Source of the DNA: Labia minor
Lineage: Eukaryota; Arthropoda; Insecta; Dermaptera; Spongiphoridae
Length of the DNA: 64,000 nucleotides
Direction of reading: 5' to 3'
NCBI GenBank assembly: GCA_963082975.1
Contig: OY720345.1
Location: forward strand, 10,690,491-10,754,490
Below the pieces are notes generated by a model. It worked only from the letters and a program-made list of their open reading frames with translations, had not been told where the DNA came from and did not search any database. Positions 36,606 through 47,883 of the stretch are shown piece by piece (the stretch's first letter is position 1; each line of letters starts with the position of its first letter). Both the position numbers and the translations under genes were made by a program.

Positions 36606-37363
36606 ACTTAGGTATATCAATAAAGGGAGGATATCTACTAAAAAAAAGTACTCCAAAAGTTAAAAAAAAAAAAAAAAAAAATTGACAAATGTAAATTTAA
36701 AATTGAAAAAAAAAGATTCTATATTTTCTTTGAAATTTTTATTCTTCATTGATTGTTTTATAAAGTATGAAAAGAGAAATAGCAGCGTCAAGTTTTAAAG
36801 GAAATTCTTAAGGATTTCGAAAAGCTTTTTAAGAGGGTGATAATTTGAACGATTGTCTCTTCCCACGGTTCGATGCCCTCCTCATTCGTCCCTCGGGATA
36901 AAGCAGAGTGAGTAAAGTAAAGTAAATAACAATTAGCGCCAAGTTCGGCGCAAGATGAAAAGAGGTGGAGCGAATACAACCCTCTTTTATCCTTGATTAT
37001 CTTTACCCGCCAACTGGAGCATGTTAATACCCGCTTTCACACGAAACCTTTATTATATGTTCAAACTTACACATACAAATACACAAATACAAATCAATGT
37101 TGTTATTAGTATGATTATTTTTAAATAACTTATAGACTTGAATTTGGAAAAAAGAAATATATATGATTAAAGGATTCCTTTAAATAAATAAAATAAATTA
37201 TTTCAAATAATAACCAATTTTATAATAAATAAATCAATAAGTAAATAAATAAATAAATAAATAAAATGGTATTTTTAAACAGATAAAAGCTAATATAGGA
37301 AATCGCAATTTTTTAAAAATTATATGAATAAAAAAACAAAAACAAGAATTGATTATTCAAAGT
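36606..37363. other. Intronic spacer with possible conserved non-coding block
   Basis: 36780-37060 is distinctly less AT-rich than its surroundings (TCCCACGGTTCGATGCCCTC, GGCGCAAGATGAAAAG). The minus-strand frame there starts without splice sites fitting the gene and resembles no protein. (AAAT)n at about 37230-37264. Confidence 0.4.
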
Positions 37364-38164
37364 TTGGTAATTGTTCAGTCTAACCGATGTATCATTGATT
37401 TGGATAAAACTTTACCAGTAGATTCCTCTTTTGATTCCAAACAAACTTTCCTTAAGAAGTATGTGGCGGTCGCTTCTAGTTTACGAGATAAAAATGATTA
37501 AAGTTTGCATATAAATCATTGATATTCTATTTAGCTACCATGTTTTATTATTTGACCACCAGAGGGCTCCACTAATTTTTCTGTTTTTATAAGTTAATGA
37601 ATAGTGAATAATCAGTGAATTAGTCAATAAAACAATATTAAATTAAATGGCTTCTTATTCATAACTATAGTCGAGGAGGCAAGAGTTGGTGCATGAGCCG
37701 AGCCCCACCCTCGGTCAAGCAGTTCCAGCGCAGTCCCCCCTACCATTCCTACAAAACCTAATCTAACCTCGATAAATATTGTAAGAGGTGGGTGAATCTC
37801 AACTAATGAGATGTCTAATTCAAAAAAAAAAAAATAAATAAATAAAATATAAAATAAAAATCTTTGTCAAATTTACTTTTTTATCACCTGGAACGATTGA
37901 GAGAGTAGAAGAATGCTGTGGAGGGTAAATCACTCTAGGAGGAGGGGTAGCCCCGCCTCTCCTGGCCGCCACCCCTCATGCACCAACTCTTACCTCCTCG
38001 GCTATAGTTTATCTATCAAGCTTTAATAATTTTTATCTCGTAAACTAGAAGCGACCGCCATATACTTCTTAAGGAAAGTTTGTTTTGAATAAACAAAAAG
38101 GAATCTACTGATAAAGTTTTATCCAAATCCATAACACATCGAATAGACTGAACAATTACCCAAA
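37364..38164. mobile_element. Foldback element F, copy 1 (carries a nested MITE)
   Basis: Long inverted arms of about 140 bp: left GGTAATTGTTCAGTCTA... with AACTTTACCAGTAGATTCC and GCGGTCGCTTCTAGTTTACG, right their complement ending TAGACTGAACAATTACC. The centre between the arms contains a CACCAGAGGGCTCCACTA motif and the MITE at 37663-38009. No coding capacity. Confidence 0.85.
37663..38009. mobile_element. MITE nested in foldback copy 1
   Basis: Ends AACTATAGTCGAGGAGGC / CCTCCTCGGCTATAGTT with about 35 bp of inverted similarity extending through AGAGTTGGTGCATGAG. GC-rich interior (CCCCACCCTCGG, CCCCGCCTCTCCTGGCCGCC). No recognised superfamily or clear target duplication. Confidence 0.75.
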
Positions 38165-38560
38165 ATTTAAAAATATTTATCTCATCATACTTAGCAAATA
38201 TATAATAGGTACCTACCTACATTATAGTATATGTGAATATATAATATATATTATCATTTCATTTTTTCCAATAATATTAAATATAATCATATTAATTTTA
38301 ATACACATTTATTAGTATAATAAATGATTTAACCAAAACATAAATTTTGCATTTTTTATTAAGGATATCAAATAAAATATTACTAAAAAAAACTTAAAAG
38401 TTAAAATAACATTAAATTTCAAATGTAGATAAACATTTATAATCATCAAGTCAATTCTCATCATTTATAGGTTTAATGAAATTTATAAATTATAGATTTC
38501 ATGTTATATTTACATAGAGTTAAATAAATATACAACTAGTTATAATAATAATATAATAAG
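38165..38560. other. Intronic AT-rich spacer
   Basis: Nothing recognised. Confidence 0.5.
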
Positions 38561-39959
38561 TACCGGGACCCCGAGCCTCGGCTCGGTACTTAAGTTAAAA
38601 AAAATGATTCATTATTATTGGGTTTGGCTGATAATATTAATACCTGGGATACCGAGCTGTCGCTCGAAAAAATGTTTAGACATTATTATAGACATTTTCA
38701 TTCTGTAAATTAAATAATTTTATTTCATTTAAATAAATATCTATTTTTAAATAATTTTTCTCTCTACATTATTTATCTAATTCTGACAATATATTAAGAT
38801 CACACCGGGACCCCGAGCCTCGGCTAGGTAATTAAGTTAAAAAAAAATAATTCATTATTATATTGGGTTTGGCTGGTAATATTAATACTTGGGACACCGA
38901 GCTGATATACAATTCTTTAAATATTTATTACAATTATTAAATGTTGCATCATTGCATCAATCTGATTAAAATGAATGGAACTTGGGGTAGGTATGTTTCT
39001 AAGTGCATGAATATTTTTTTTTTATTGGAAGAATGATAAATATATATCGTAATTTATAATTATAAAATATTATTAAAATATATATTTTTAATTTTATTTC
39101 GAAATTAAATAAACAATTTTAAAATATTTTAAATATAAAAAATATATATCTTTTAAAAAAAGGCGGGAGTCAAATTTCAATATGAATGTCATATGTCATC
39201 GATATATAAATTAATAATAAATAATATTAATAAATATTTAAATTTAATAAAAGAACAATGAATAAATAAATATAAAATAGTAATTTATTAAAAAATAATA
39301 GATTAAAAAAAAAAAAAAAAAAAATTATTTTCCTCCGGTTTTTTTATTACAATATTACAATTATTAAATGTTGCATCATTTTAATTAATAAAATAAAATA
39401 AAATAAATTAAATTTAATAAAAGAACAATGAATAAATAAATCACGAAAATAGATAAAAAAAAAATGCACGCGGCGAGTTTCGATCCTTCGAACTCGGGGA
39501 GTAAAAACAATTGTTCTTACCATTGGTCTATGATATTTTGATAATTAAAAAGATATTTTTACCATCTTTCAAAGACATTTATTTGTTTTGTTGTTTTTTT
39601 TTTTGAGAGAGATTAATAAATATATATATATTTTATTAAAAATAAATATTTTTAATTTTATTTCGAAATTAAATAATAAATTTTAAAATATTTTAAATAT
39701 AAAAAAAAATATTAATACAATTTCAGTTAAAAAATAAAAATGGATGCCAATTTTGACGTTTTCCATATATAATTTTCAATTAAGAAATTAATAATGAAGC
39801 TGTAAGTTTCAAGAGATGTGATCAATAAAACTCAATTTTTCTTTATAAATACTATATCTAGTGTGAATTTGAAAAAAATCGTTAGAGCGGTTTTTGAGAA
39901 CCAATATATATAGATAGATAGATATATACAATTTTAGCTAGCATAATAAGATAAGATAA
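38561..39959 (-). mobile_element. Family 3 (Helitron-like), longest copy
   Basis: 1.4 kb. GC-rich end TACCGGGACCCCGAGCC plus hairpin, an internal repeat of the same end at 38804, a CTTGGGACACCGAGC motif, two TTTCGAAATTAAAT units, a tRNA-like patch on the minus strand at about 39466-39540, and the AT-rich end GCTAGCATAATAAGATAAG. Read on the minus strand it starts with TCTTATC and ends in a CCGAGCC/GGCTCGG hairpin, as Helitrons do. No Rep/helicase coding. Confidence 0.55.
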
Positions 39960-40917
39960 TTTCCATTAAAAATGACAATATAAATTAAATTATAAATTTT
40001 CTTGTTTGTTAAATATGAAAACTTTACTTTGATAGATTTATCAATTTTTTTTTTTGTTTTCAAAAATGGATAATTGAACAATGAATTTTGACATTAAAAC
40101 TCAATATTTTCCCATTAACTTCCCATCAAAGCATTTTATTAACCTTTTATCAAGTTTTCGACGAAAAAAAAATGTAAAAGTAAAAATAACAAAATCACTA
40201 AATATAACTGAATTGTGAAAAAGATTTTAATTTAAATTTATGGTTGGAGGCAACGGAAAAGAAAAAGAAAACACTTTTTTCCTTTGAAAAAATCTTAAAA
40301 TGTTAGATATTAATTAAAGAAATAAGAAAACCTTAAAATATTCGGTAATAACAATTTGTTATATATTTGTTGATCTTAGATAAGAGAGAGAGGGAGAAAT
40401 ATTATAATATATTTGTTTTTTTTCATATAAGTTGAAATTTTGTAAGAAATTGTTATACATTTTTTCACTAACTTTATCCAGATTTTATTCTTATCTCCTA
40501 ATTCTTATTCATGGGGGTTGGAAAAATTACTGATAGCTTTTATAAATAAGATATCAGGTACATACTTTTGTTTTTATATTGATTATATGTATTTATTTAT
40601 TTTTGTATTAATACAAAAAATTCTTTAAAAAATTAACAAAAAAAAAAAAAGTCAAATTTGATTGTTTTTTTTTCTTTATAATTATATTTGAACTTAATTT
40701 TAAATTTAATTTCTTGTAAAAACTGTTTTCTTTTTTTATTAAATATGTATAAAAATAAACATTATTTAATATTCATTAAAAAAAAATCTTTATTTGGTTC
40801 ATTTAAAAAAATAATAATTTAAATTAAATAATGCATTTATATTTATTAATTAAACATACGAGGGTCATTTTTTTTTCAAACTCCGATATGCCAAATATTA
40901 GAGACAAATGTAAATAA

Positions 40918-41545
40918 AATAAGTTGACCTGTGGCCAGGTCCGAACCGACCGACTGTTTGAAATAAATTAATTTCCAGCTACAGAAACAATTTCAAATAA
41001 TTTTAATATATCTATTAATGTAATAAAAAACAGATATGGATACATAAATAATAAATATAAACATTTTTAATTTTATTTTATTTATAATATATATGCAAGA
41101 CCAGGCTGTGACGTCATGAATGGCTGGATGACGTCATATAATTTTAAATCAAGAAAAAACTAATAAATATGATTTTTCTCGAGGATAAAACCAATACAAA
41201 GTGCATGATTCGTGGTGATATATAAAAAAATCTCCTTTGGTGTGAAAATAACCCTTTCCTTCCTATCGTCGATCGCTAATACTACCACTTCCGGTTTCCG
41301 GAATTGCACCAAAAGTTGATCAATTCATCCCACAGATGCATTAAGTAAATATACCAAATTTCATCAAAATCGGTTGAGCCGTTCAGGCTGTACTCATCTA
41401 TACGGACGAACAGACGGACGGACAGACATCATGCTAAAAATACTTTTTTCTGTTTAGAAAATGCATGATTCGTGGAGATATGTAAAAATCTCCACATGTG
41501 AAATTTGGTGTGAAAACAATACCTCCCTTACTATCGTCGGTCGGT
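40918..41545 (-). mobile_element. Family 1 element inserted in a mariner arm
   Basis: 628 bp, complete, with (GGAC)n, core, CRE palindromes and both ends. The other mariner arms (42110-42143 and 42255-42289) show the sequence without it, so this is a natural filled/empty site pair in an A/T run. Confidence 0.88.
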
Positions 41546-41679
41546 AAAAATAATTTTATTATCAAAAGTTACTTACACTTATGTTTCCTTTTCAACATAA
41601 TCTCCATGAAAATTGAGGCATTTGTAGTACCTTTGGACCATCTTACCAAACCTCTTCATAAAATATTGCCGCCAATGAG

Positions 41680-41952
41680 TTGAAATGGGTTATGTGGGCA
41701 TCCATTCTTGTGAATATCGTTCCTGAGGTTTCGATATCATCTCCGTACTCTATTATTACAAAAAACTTAGGCTACAAACAAATTTGTGCTCGCTGGGTAT
41801 CGAAAATGTTGTCAGATAACCACAAACCTCGCCGAATGGGCTCTGCTTTAACATTCCTTGACCGTTATGACAATGAAGGGGAAGATTTTTTGAAATCAAT
41901 TATTAGCGGAGACGAAACCTGGTTTCGATATGACACACCCGAAACAAAATGA
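41680..41952 (+). pseudogene. mariner transposase central fragment
   Basis: Encodes GYKQICARWVSKMLSD, then LTFLDRYDNEGEDFLKSIIS and SGDETWFRYDTPETK, matching the mariner linker and the first catalytic Asp (GDETW). It stops at TGA, after which PTETK-like homology continues briefly out of frame. The second and third catalytic residues are absent. Confidence 0.88.
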
Positions 41953-42289
41953 CAGTCACAACAATGGATGCCCACATAACCCACTTCAACTTATTGGCGG
42001 CAACATTTTATGAAGAGGGTATTGGTAAGATGGTCCAAAAGTACGACAAATGCCTCAATTTTCATGGAGATTATGTTGAAAAGGAAACATAAGTGTAAGT
42101 AACTTTTGGTAATAAAATGATTTTTTTATTTACATTTGTCTCTAATATAAGGCATGAAGAGGGTATTGGTAAGCTGGTCGAAAGGTACTACAATTGCCTC
42201 AATCTTCACGGAGATTATTTTGAAAAGTAAACTTAAGTATAAGTAACTTTTGATAATAAAATCATTTATTTATATACATTTGTCTCTAA

Positions 42290-42798
42290 TATAGGGTTAT
42301 CGAAAAAGGTAGAAGGGGGATTTCGAAGAGTAATAAAAACCGTAATATAAATGGTAGAATATCAGACATCTACCCGATAATCAATCCCCCGCCAGATGTT
42401 TTGAAACATTGCAGGATTGCAATTCTTCTATAATTTCAGGCTTTTGTAAAGAATATTCTGTACAGTTGTTTTAGCCATACTTAATGTAGTTACAACTATC
42501 TTGATATCAACACTTCCAATTTCCATAAACTAATTAACAATAACTTTGTCCGTAGGTGGATTTTGTCTATAAGTACGCCTAAATGACGCCTGACTAAACA
42601 CAGGCGATTTAAACTCAGCGTACCACCAAACACACTGCGCTTTCTGCTCTGAAGTGACTGACCCAGTCGAATGGCGGCGTACAGCAAGTTGGCGACTGCG
42701 CATGCGCTCACTGACTTCAGGTAAATACTACTCAAAATATTTATAATGCTACTCATTCTCTCGATAATTGCGTGATTTTTGTCGAATAGTTGTACCAC
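42290..42798 (-). pseudogene. ITm transposase N-terminal remnant
   Basis: The frame SEQKAQCVWWYAEFKSPVFS to PPTDKVIVN then a stop, continuing FMEIGSV, is the N-terminal domain of transposases in which EQRAxxVxWYxExxS...FRRxYxxxPPxxxTI...FxETGSV is typical. An antisense frame of 100 codons covering the same bases is a shadow. Confidence 0.7.
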
Positions 42799-42865
42799 AA
42801 AATCCCGTCCACCTTTTGCGAGGGTGTATATGGCATAGCGGAGTTTGAAAAAAAAATGACCCTCG

Positions 42866-43287
42866 TATATCTACAATCGGCATTGTGTTGTTGAATAGCT
42901 TACTTAAAGAGCTTAATTTTAAAATTTAGACATACTTATTATTATTTTTTTTTCCTCTTTTTTCATAATCTTTTGTTAAGTATATTCACTGATGATTAGA
43001 CAATCAATCTATATTTATTGTCCTTCCTTTTGTCTAAATTCACAATGCTCTCTCTCTCTCTATTCTAAAGGAAATTCTACTTTCTATTGTTCAAATTACT
43101 ACTACCTTTAAGATTTACTAATATTTCACCTACATAAATCTTTTATCAAAATATTCATATCATTTCTACAATTCCTTCAAGGAATTATATAATAATATTT
43201 TTCTCTAATACGCGTATATTGACACATTGTGAAAACATAAAATAATTTTCTACTTTAAAAAAAAAAACAAAAAAATGTGATACTTAC
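42866..43287. other. Intronic spacer next to the exon at 43288
   Basis: AT-rich, (CT)n at 43050-43060. Contains the donor-side sequence of the CSGALNACT intron; nothing else recognised. Confidence 0.5.
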
Positions 43288-43642
43288 GAGAACTCTAGAC
43301 ATAATATTCCGGGCATCTGTCAATCCTGAATCACCAAAATATACGACAGAAAGGGCAACACGACGATCATTCTTGAGAGCGATTTTTACAAATTTGTCCA
43401 TAAAACTTTGAAAAGTCGAAATTCTTCCTCCAAGAGGCACTATCACATGAATAAGTTCTTTGTCCTTATGCGGAAGTGCTTTGAACGATAGAGCACGTAC
43501 TGGGGCAAATGGTCTCATTAAAACCACTTTCTGGTAGCCTGATGGAGATGAGCTACCCTTGCATCGAAAATAAAGTTCATATTGCGTTCCTGTTGTAGGT
43601 TCTGTGCGATATAAACCTTCCATGAAATCATCTAGGCTATAT
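43288..43642 (-). CDS. CSGALNACT: CSGALNACT exon (N-terminal half of glycosyltransferase domain)
   Basis: Second visible exon of the same gene. The acceptor is TTTTTTTTAG and the donor CTC|GTAAGT. The first base completes the split Arg codon; 118 whole codons follow and it ends in phase 0. The translation has YSLDDFMEGLYRTEPTTGTQ, then LIHVIVPLGGRISTFQSFM and VALSVVYFGD. These correspond to the family pattern DFxEGxYRTExxxGTxYEL, INVIVPLxxRVxxFxxFM and VHLTVVYFG, where the nucleotide-sugar-binding fold begins. A poly-A/T stretch lies just inside the downstream intron. The intron to the next exon (36187-43287) is 7.1 kb and holds foldback, Helitron-like and mariner elements. Confidence 0.93.
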
Positions 43643-43721
43643 CTAAAAAAAACGACATGAGAAATAAATCTTTTTTTATCGAAACAAAAAAAAAATATAT
43701 ATATAATTTAATTTTAAATAG

Positions 43722-44045
43722 AGTAATTGTCCAGGAAACGGGTCATCTCTCGGGTTTTGTTAAAACTTCGTCAGTAGATTCCTTGTTTAATTCTAAGAAA
43801 CTTTTTTCTTACGCAATATAGGAGGGTCTCTTCTAGTTTTCGAGATGATGAAAATGGTTAAAGTTTGAATATTGACATTATATAATATATACATATATTG
43901 GACACACAGTGGCGAAGGTGGAGCCCTCTACTGGCCAAATCAATAAAACATAAATATGTGTGTCCAATGCATGTATATAACTATAATGTCAATATTCAGT
44001 TTCATCAAAATCCGAGAGATGACCTGTTTCCTGAAAAATTACCAA
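43722..44045. mobile_element. Foldback element F, copy 2 (asymmetric)
   Basis: GTAATTGTCCAGGAAACGGG at the left and CCTGTTTCCTGAAAAATTACC at the right. The left arm (CAGTAGATTCCTTGTTTAAT, GGTCTCTTCTAGTTTTCGAG) is largely lost on the right. The centre has GTGGAGCCCTCTACTGGCCA. 80 bp from the exon at 43288-43642. Confidence 0.7.
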
Positions 44046-45290
44046 AAAGAGAAATAGTAATGTTACAATGTGTTCACAATTAAAGAAGAATCCATATAGA
44101 GGAGACATTTTAACTAAAATGTTAGAAATTTAATGAGATGAAGTACATGTATAAACATGCCTAACGCGAGTGGTATGGTGATAGGATCTTCCATCATTTT
44201 CACACACAATTGAACAATAGAATAATTGATATTAAAATAACACAATGTAAATTTAATAGAATAATTAAAATTTATTCAGGCAAAGTTTTTAATGTATGTA
44301 ATTTAATGTTATAATATTATATATAAATAAAACTAAATTATATAATAATATCAAAACATCGAAATTAATTATTTATGTACTTATAAATTTAAATTTAATT
44401 TTTTATAAATCGATAGAATAAAACAATTATATTATTATTATTTTTATTTTTTTTTACTACATATTATAGAAGTAAATTCAAATTAGATAATGCATAAATC
44501 TATTAGTTGTAATGAGAACTCAAGTTTCTCTTGCATATAATAAATAAATAATTAAAAGTAATTTTATTAATGGTATGAATATTTTATAGGTGTACAAGAA
44601 GAGTCTATTGCAATTAGTGAAATTTTATTATTCCTATATATACCCCATACTAACTACTTCTTCTGAGTAAATGAATTAAAATAATTGAAACATTCAATTC
44701 AATTACTTAAAAATAACAATAATTATTCGAAAAAAATGTCATTAAATTAAATAATCCAACACAAATAGTTAAAGATTTATGTGTATACATAAAATTTTAT
44801 TTTTCTATTCAAGTAGTATAACAAAAATATTTAAAAAATAAATAAATAAGAATATTATGAATATTATGAGTGTAGAAGAAAATAAGGTAGAAAGCAGGTG
44901 GGCACATGGTGAAGGGATATTATGGTGATTGTATTAAAAAATAAAAATAAAAATAAAATAAAATTAGAAACATTGATTTTGATAGCTTATATTTAAGTAC
45001 ATTTTGTTTGTTTGTTTTTTAAATTTTAAATCATCGCAATTATAATATTAACAAAATACTATTATTATATATTAGAAAAAAGTTCGGAAATGTTTATGAG
45101 CTTAGTTCAGAAAACGTTTTGCCTTTTTTTTTCTTAGAACCAAATTAAAAAAAAACGGGACAATCCCGGAAAACGGAATGTTTGGTCACACTATATATTA
45201 ATATATTTTGAATATAATATTTAAATAATTTGTTTATGGTTACTAAAATATGTTATCAATAGCCAATAAAACTATACATATAATGGATAA
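44046..45290. other. Intronic AT-rich spacer
   Basis: No exon recognised. Confidence 0.5.
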
Positions 45291-45628
45291 TTGTTTACAA
45301 AACGGGAAGCTTCATGGATTTTTTTCGGTTCGGTTTGGATATAGGAAAATTATTTAATTAATTAAAATTTTTATTTTTATATATCCAAACCTAACTGACC
45401 CCCCCCCAAAAAAAATTAGTGGAGTCCTTTGCTGGCCAAATGAATAAAACATGGTAGCTAAATAGAATATCAATAGATTTTAATAATAAATTTTAATAAT
45501 TTTTATCTCGTAAACTAGAAGAGAACGAGAAATATTGCATATGGAAAGTTTCTTTGGAATTAAAAAAGGAATCCATTGGCAAAGTTTCATCCAAATTCCT
45601 AAAGCTTCTCCTTTAGTAAACAATTACT
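45291..45628. mobile_element. Foldback element F, copy 3
   Basis: TAATTGTTTACAAAACGGGA at the left and GTAAACAATTAC at the right. The right arm (TTTATCTCGTAAACTAGAAG, AAAGGAATCCATTGGCAAAG) is full length, the left arm is shortened. The centre has GTGGAGTCCTTTGCTGGCCA and a C run. Confidence 0.75.
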
Positions 45629-45875
45629 ATATAATGAATACAATAAGTATTGAGAAATTGAAAATTGATAATATCAAAGTTATTTCGAAAATTACAAAAA
45701 AATAAAACTATAATATAATAAAATGTTCTAAAAATTATTTCAAATAAATGATTATAATTTATATTTAATAGATATACCGAAACCGATCGAAATTAATTTA
45801 CCAATATTAACTGAAAATGTAATTTCATATCTAAAATTAAATATGAAATTGGATTGTGTCCATTTATCTAAAAAA

Positions 45876-46440
45876 GCTGGAGTGTCTCCACTCGATTATC
45901 TCGCAATTTGAATTGGATTAATTAAAACATATATTATATTTAAATTAAATTTAATTAATTAGAAATTAATATTTATTAAATCAGCGCATGTTTATCTATT
46001 TGTTGATGGGCACCACGTTACGTGTTGGCGCGTGATATGCAGTGTTAAAAAATTAATTCCGTTACTTTCAGCAATTCAATCAAGCTGAAATTCTATATAC
46101 GTATAGCAGTTTTATACAATTTTTAATCATGTGAAAAACTATCAAACATTTACGGTCACTTTAGAGGAAAAAAATTCAAAACGTTGTAGGTAATGACTCT
46201 CTTCCGGTTGAGCTACATTTCTCAAAAGTTGATAGAAAACTACAAATTTTGAATTATTCCCGTATACCAAATTTCATTATTCTAGCTCAAACCGTTTTTT
46301 CGTAATCTTGTCTACATACATACACACATGAACACACACACTCAGACATTTTTCTCAACCTTAGTGAAAATGATTCAGGAACCTTCAAAACGTATAAAAA
46401 AATCAAAATCTCAACATCGAAAATTTTCTGGCGAGATAGT
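45876..46440 (-). mobile_element. Family 2 element, copy h
   Basis: Plus strand: A5, GCTGGAGTGTCTCCACTC, ATTATCTCGC, CACCACGTTACGTG box, inverted core, short (CA)n, then CTGGCGAGATAGT and A6. The 5' hairpin arm and the GATCGCAATA segment are deleted. Confidence 0.75.
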
Positions 46441-47345
46441 AAAAAATAAGAATTACTTATTTGAATTACAATTTTTTTATTACTCATCTCATTCTCATTG
46501 TAAATGAATTTCTTTTTCTAACCTAAGACATTTTTTTTATTTAATAATTATAATAAATTCATGAATGCTCATATAAAGTTTATTTTTTTATTTTTATTTT
46601 ATTTTTTTTTTTGCCTTTAGGGCAGACAGACAGGCACTTCACAATCTCCATAGCCTTTATATCATATTTTATTATTTGGAAAAAGTCAATAGTTACTTCT
46701 CTTTTGGTGGAGTAAATATAAATATGTAAACACTTTAGGATGTTTGATTTCTCTGAGGGCTTCTATTTGAGTTCTAACAAACAACATGAATATATATTAC
46801 TTCTAAGTGAAACCTTATAAATGAGAATGAGCAGCAATTAAAACAGATGTTGAAGAGAGAGAGGAAGGTTGAGAAATTTAAAAATAAATGTATATATAAA
46901 ATTAACTTAGACAATTAAATTTGAAACTTATTATGTAATTTTATTATAAAAGGTAAATTTCCAAGTGTGAAATTCCACTCGACTAGATAATTTTATTTTG
47001 CTAATATCGCATTAAATTTCCCATTGTAGAAGAATTTCTCTCGGGGATTCTCTCTCGTAAATCCTAGCCAGTGCATGCGACGACCTCCCTAACTCAGTTA
47101 GCGAACAGTACTTAGCATACGCTCCTTCTATCTCTTCTAGGAATTAATATTTTAATTATGAAATAACTTATGGAACAATATTGATGAATATAAAGGATAT
47201 CAAATTAAGATGAATATTATGAATTATTTCAAAATATAGGTAATTTATATTTATAAATAAAGGAATTTGCAACAAGAACTATAAAAAAGTATATAGTGTA
47301 TTTTGTTGTTGAAAATTAATAATTTCTATGATACAGCACTCAATA
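46441..47345. other. Intronic spacer with one less AT-rich block
   Basis: 47000-47140 (CCAGTGCATGCGACGACCTC and neighbours) stands out in composition but shows no frame, Pol III box or family match. Confidence 0.4.
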
Positions 47346-47883
47346 TATTGTTTACAAAACGGGAAGCTTGAGGGATTTGGGTGAAACTTTGCCAGTGGAT
47401 TCCTTTTTTAATTCCAAGGAAACTTTCCTTATGCAATTTTTCTTGGTCTCTTCTTGTTTACCAGATAAAAAAAAATTAAGTTTGCATATACACACAATGA
47501 TATTCTATTTAGCTACCATGTTTTATTCATTTGGCCAGCAGAGGGCATCACTGATTTTCGTTTTTATCAGTTCGGTTTGGATATATGAAAATTAAAAAAA
47601 ATTAATTAATTAAATAATTATCCAAACTGAACTCAAAAATCACCCGAAAATTAATGAATAAGGGAATAATTATGTGAATTAGTCAAGAAAACATTACTTA
47701 ATGGCAGCACATATCGACGTTCATAACCAGCTAATCCGTCAAAATTATAAATTTTTTATCTCATAAACTAGAAGAGACCGAGAAATATTGCAAAAGGAAA
47801 GTTTCTTTGGAATTGAAAAAGGAATCCTTTGGCAAAGTTTCATTCAAATCCCTAAAGGTTCTCGTTTTGTAAATAATTACCAC
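47346..47883. mobile_element. Foldback element F, copy 4 (most complete)
   Basis: Both arms are about 140 bp: ATTGTTTACAAAACGGGAAG...AACTTTGCCAGTGGATTCC...GGTCTCTTCTTGTTTACCAG and its inverted counterpart at 47755-47883. The centre has CCAGCAGAGGGC, and short open frames in each arm are repeat sequence. Confidence 0.85.

Larger units (their letters stand above)
40898..42289 (+). mobile_element. mariner element with long inverted arms, interrupted by family 1
   Basis: Ends TTAGAGACAAATGTAAATAA and its complement, flanked by TA. The arms (TTACTTACACTTATGTTTCC...) are over 100 bp and match the 3' arm, which is itself duplicated in tandem (42011 and 42155, period 144). Family 1 lies in the left arm. 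The centre encodes part of a mariner transposase. Confidence 0.82.
40859..42865 (-). mobile_element. Tc1/mariner (ITm) element hosting two further insertions
   Basis: TA-flanked element with ends CGAGGGTCATTTTTTTTTCA and complement (inner CAAACTCCG[AC]TATGCC). Near the right end the minus strand encodes a transposase N-terminus (SEQKAQCVWWYAEFKSPVFS, RRTYRQNPPTDK), the usual helix-turn-helix of this ITm group. A mariner copy (40898-42289) replaces or interrupts the rest. Confidence 0.8.

Noticed and set aside
39898-39959. (GATAAGATAAG) tail as evidence that family 3 is a LINE or SINE
   Set aside because: All copies share the same unique GCTAGCATAATAAG stretch before it and the other end has a Helitron-like hairpin; a retroposon tail would vary more. 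Not fully excluded.
42496-42798. 100-codon frame on the minus strand as a protein
   Set aside because: Another minus-strand frame over the same bases gives clear transposase N-terminal homology; the long frame is a shadow.
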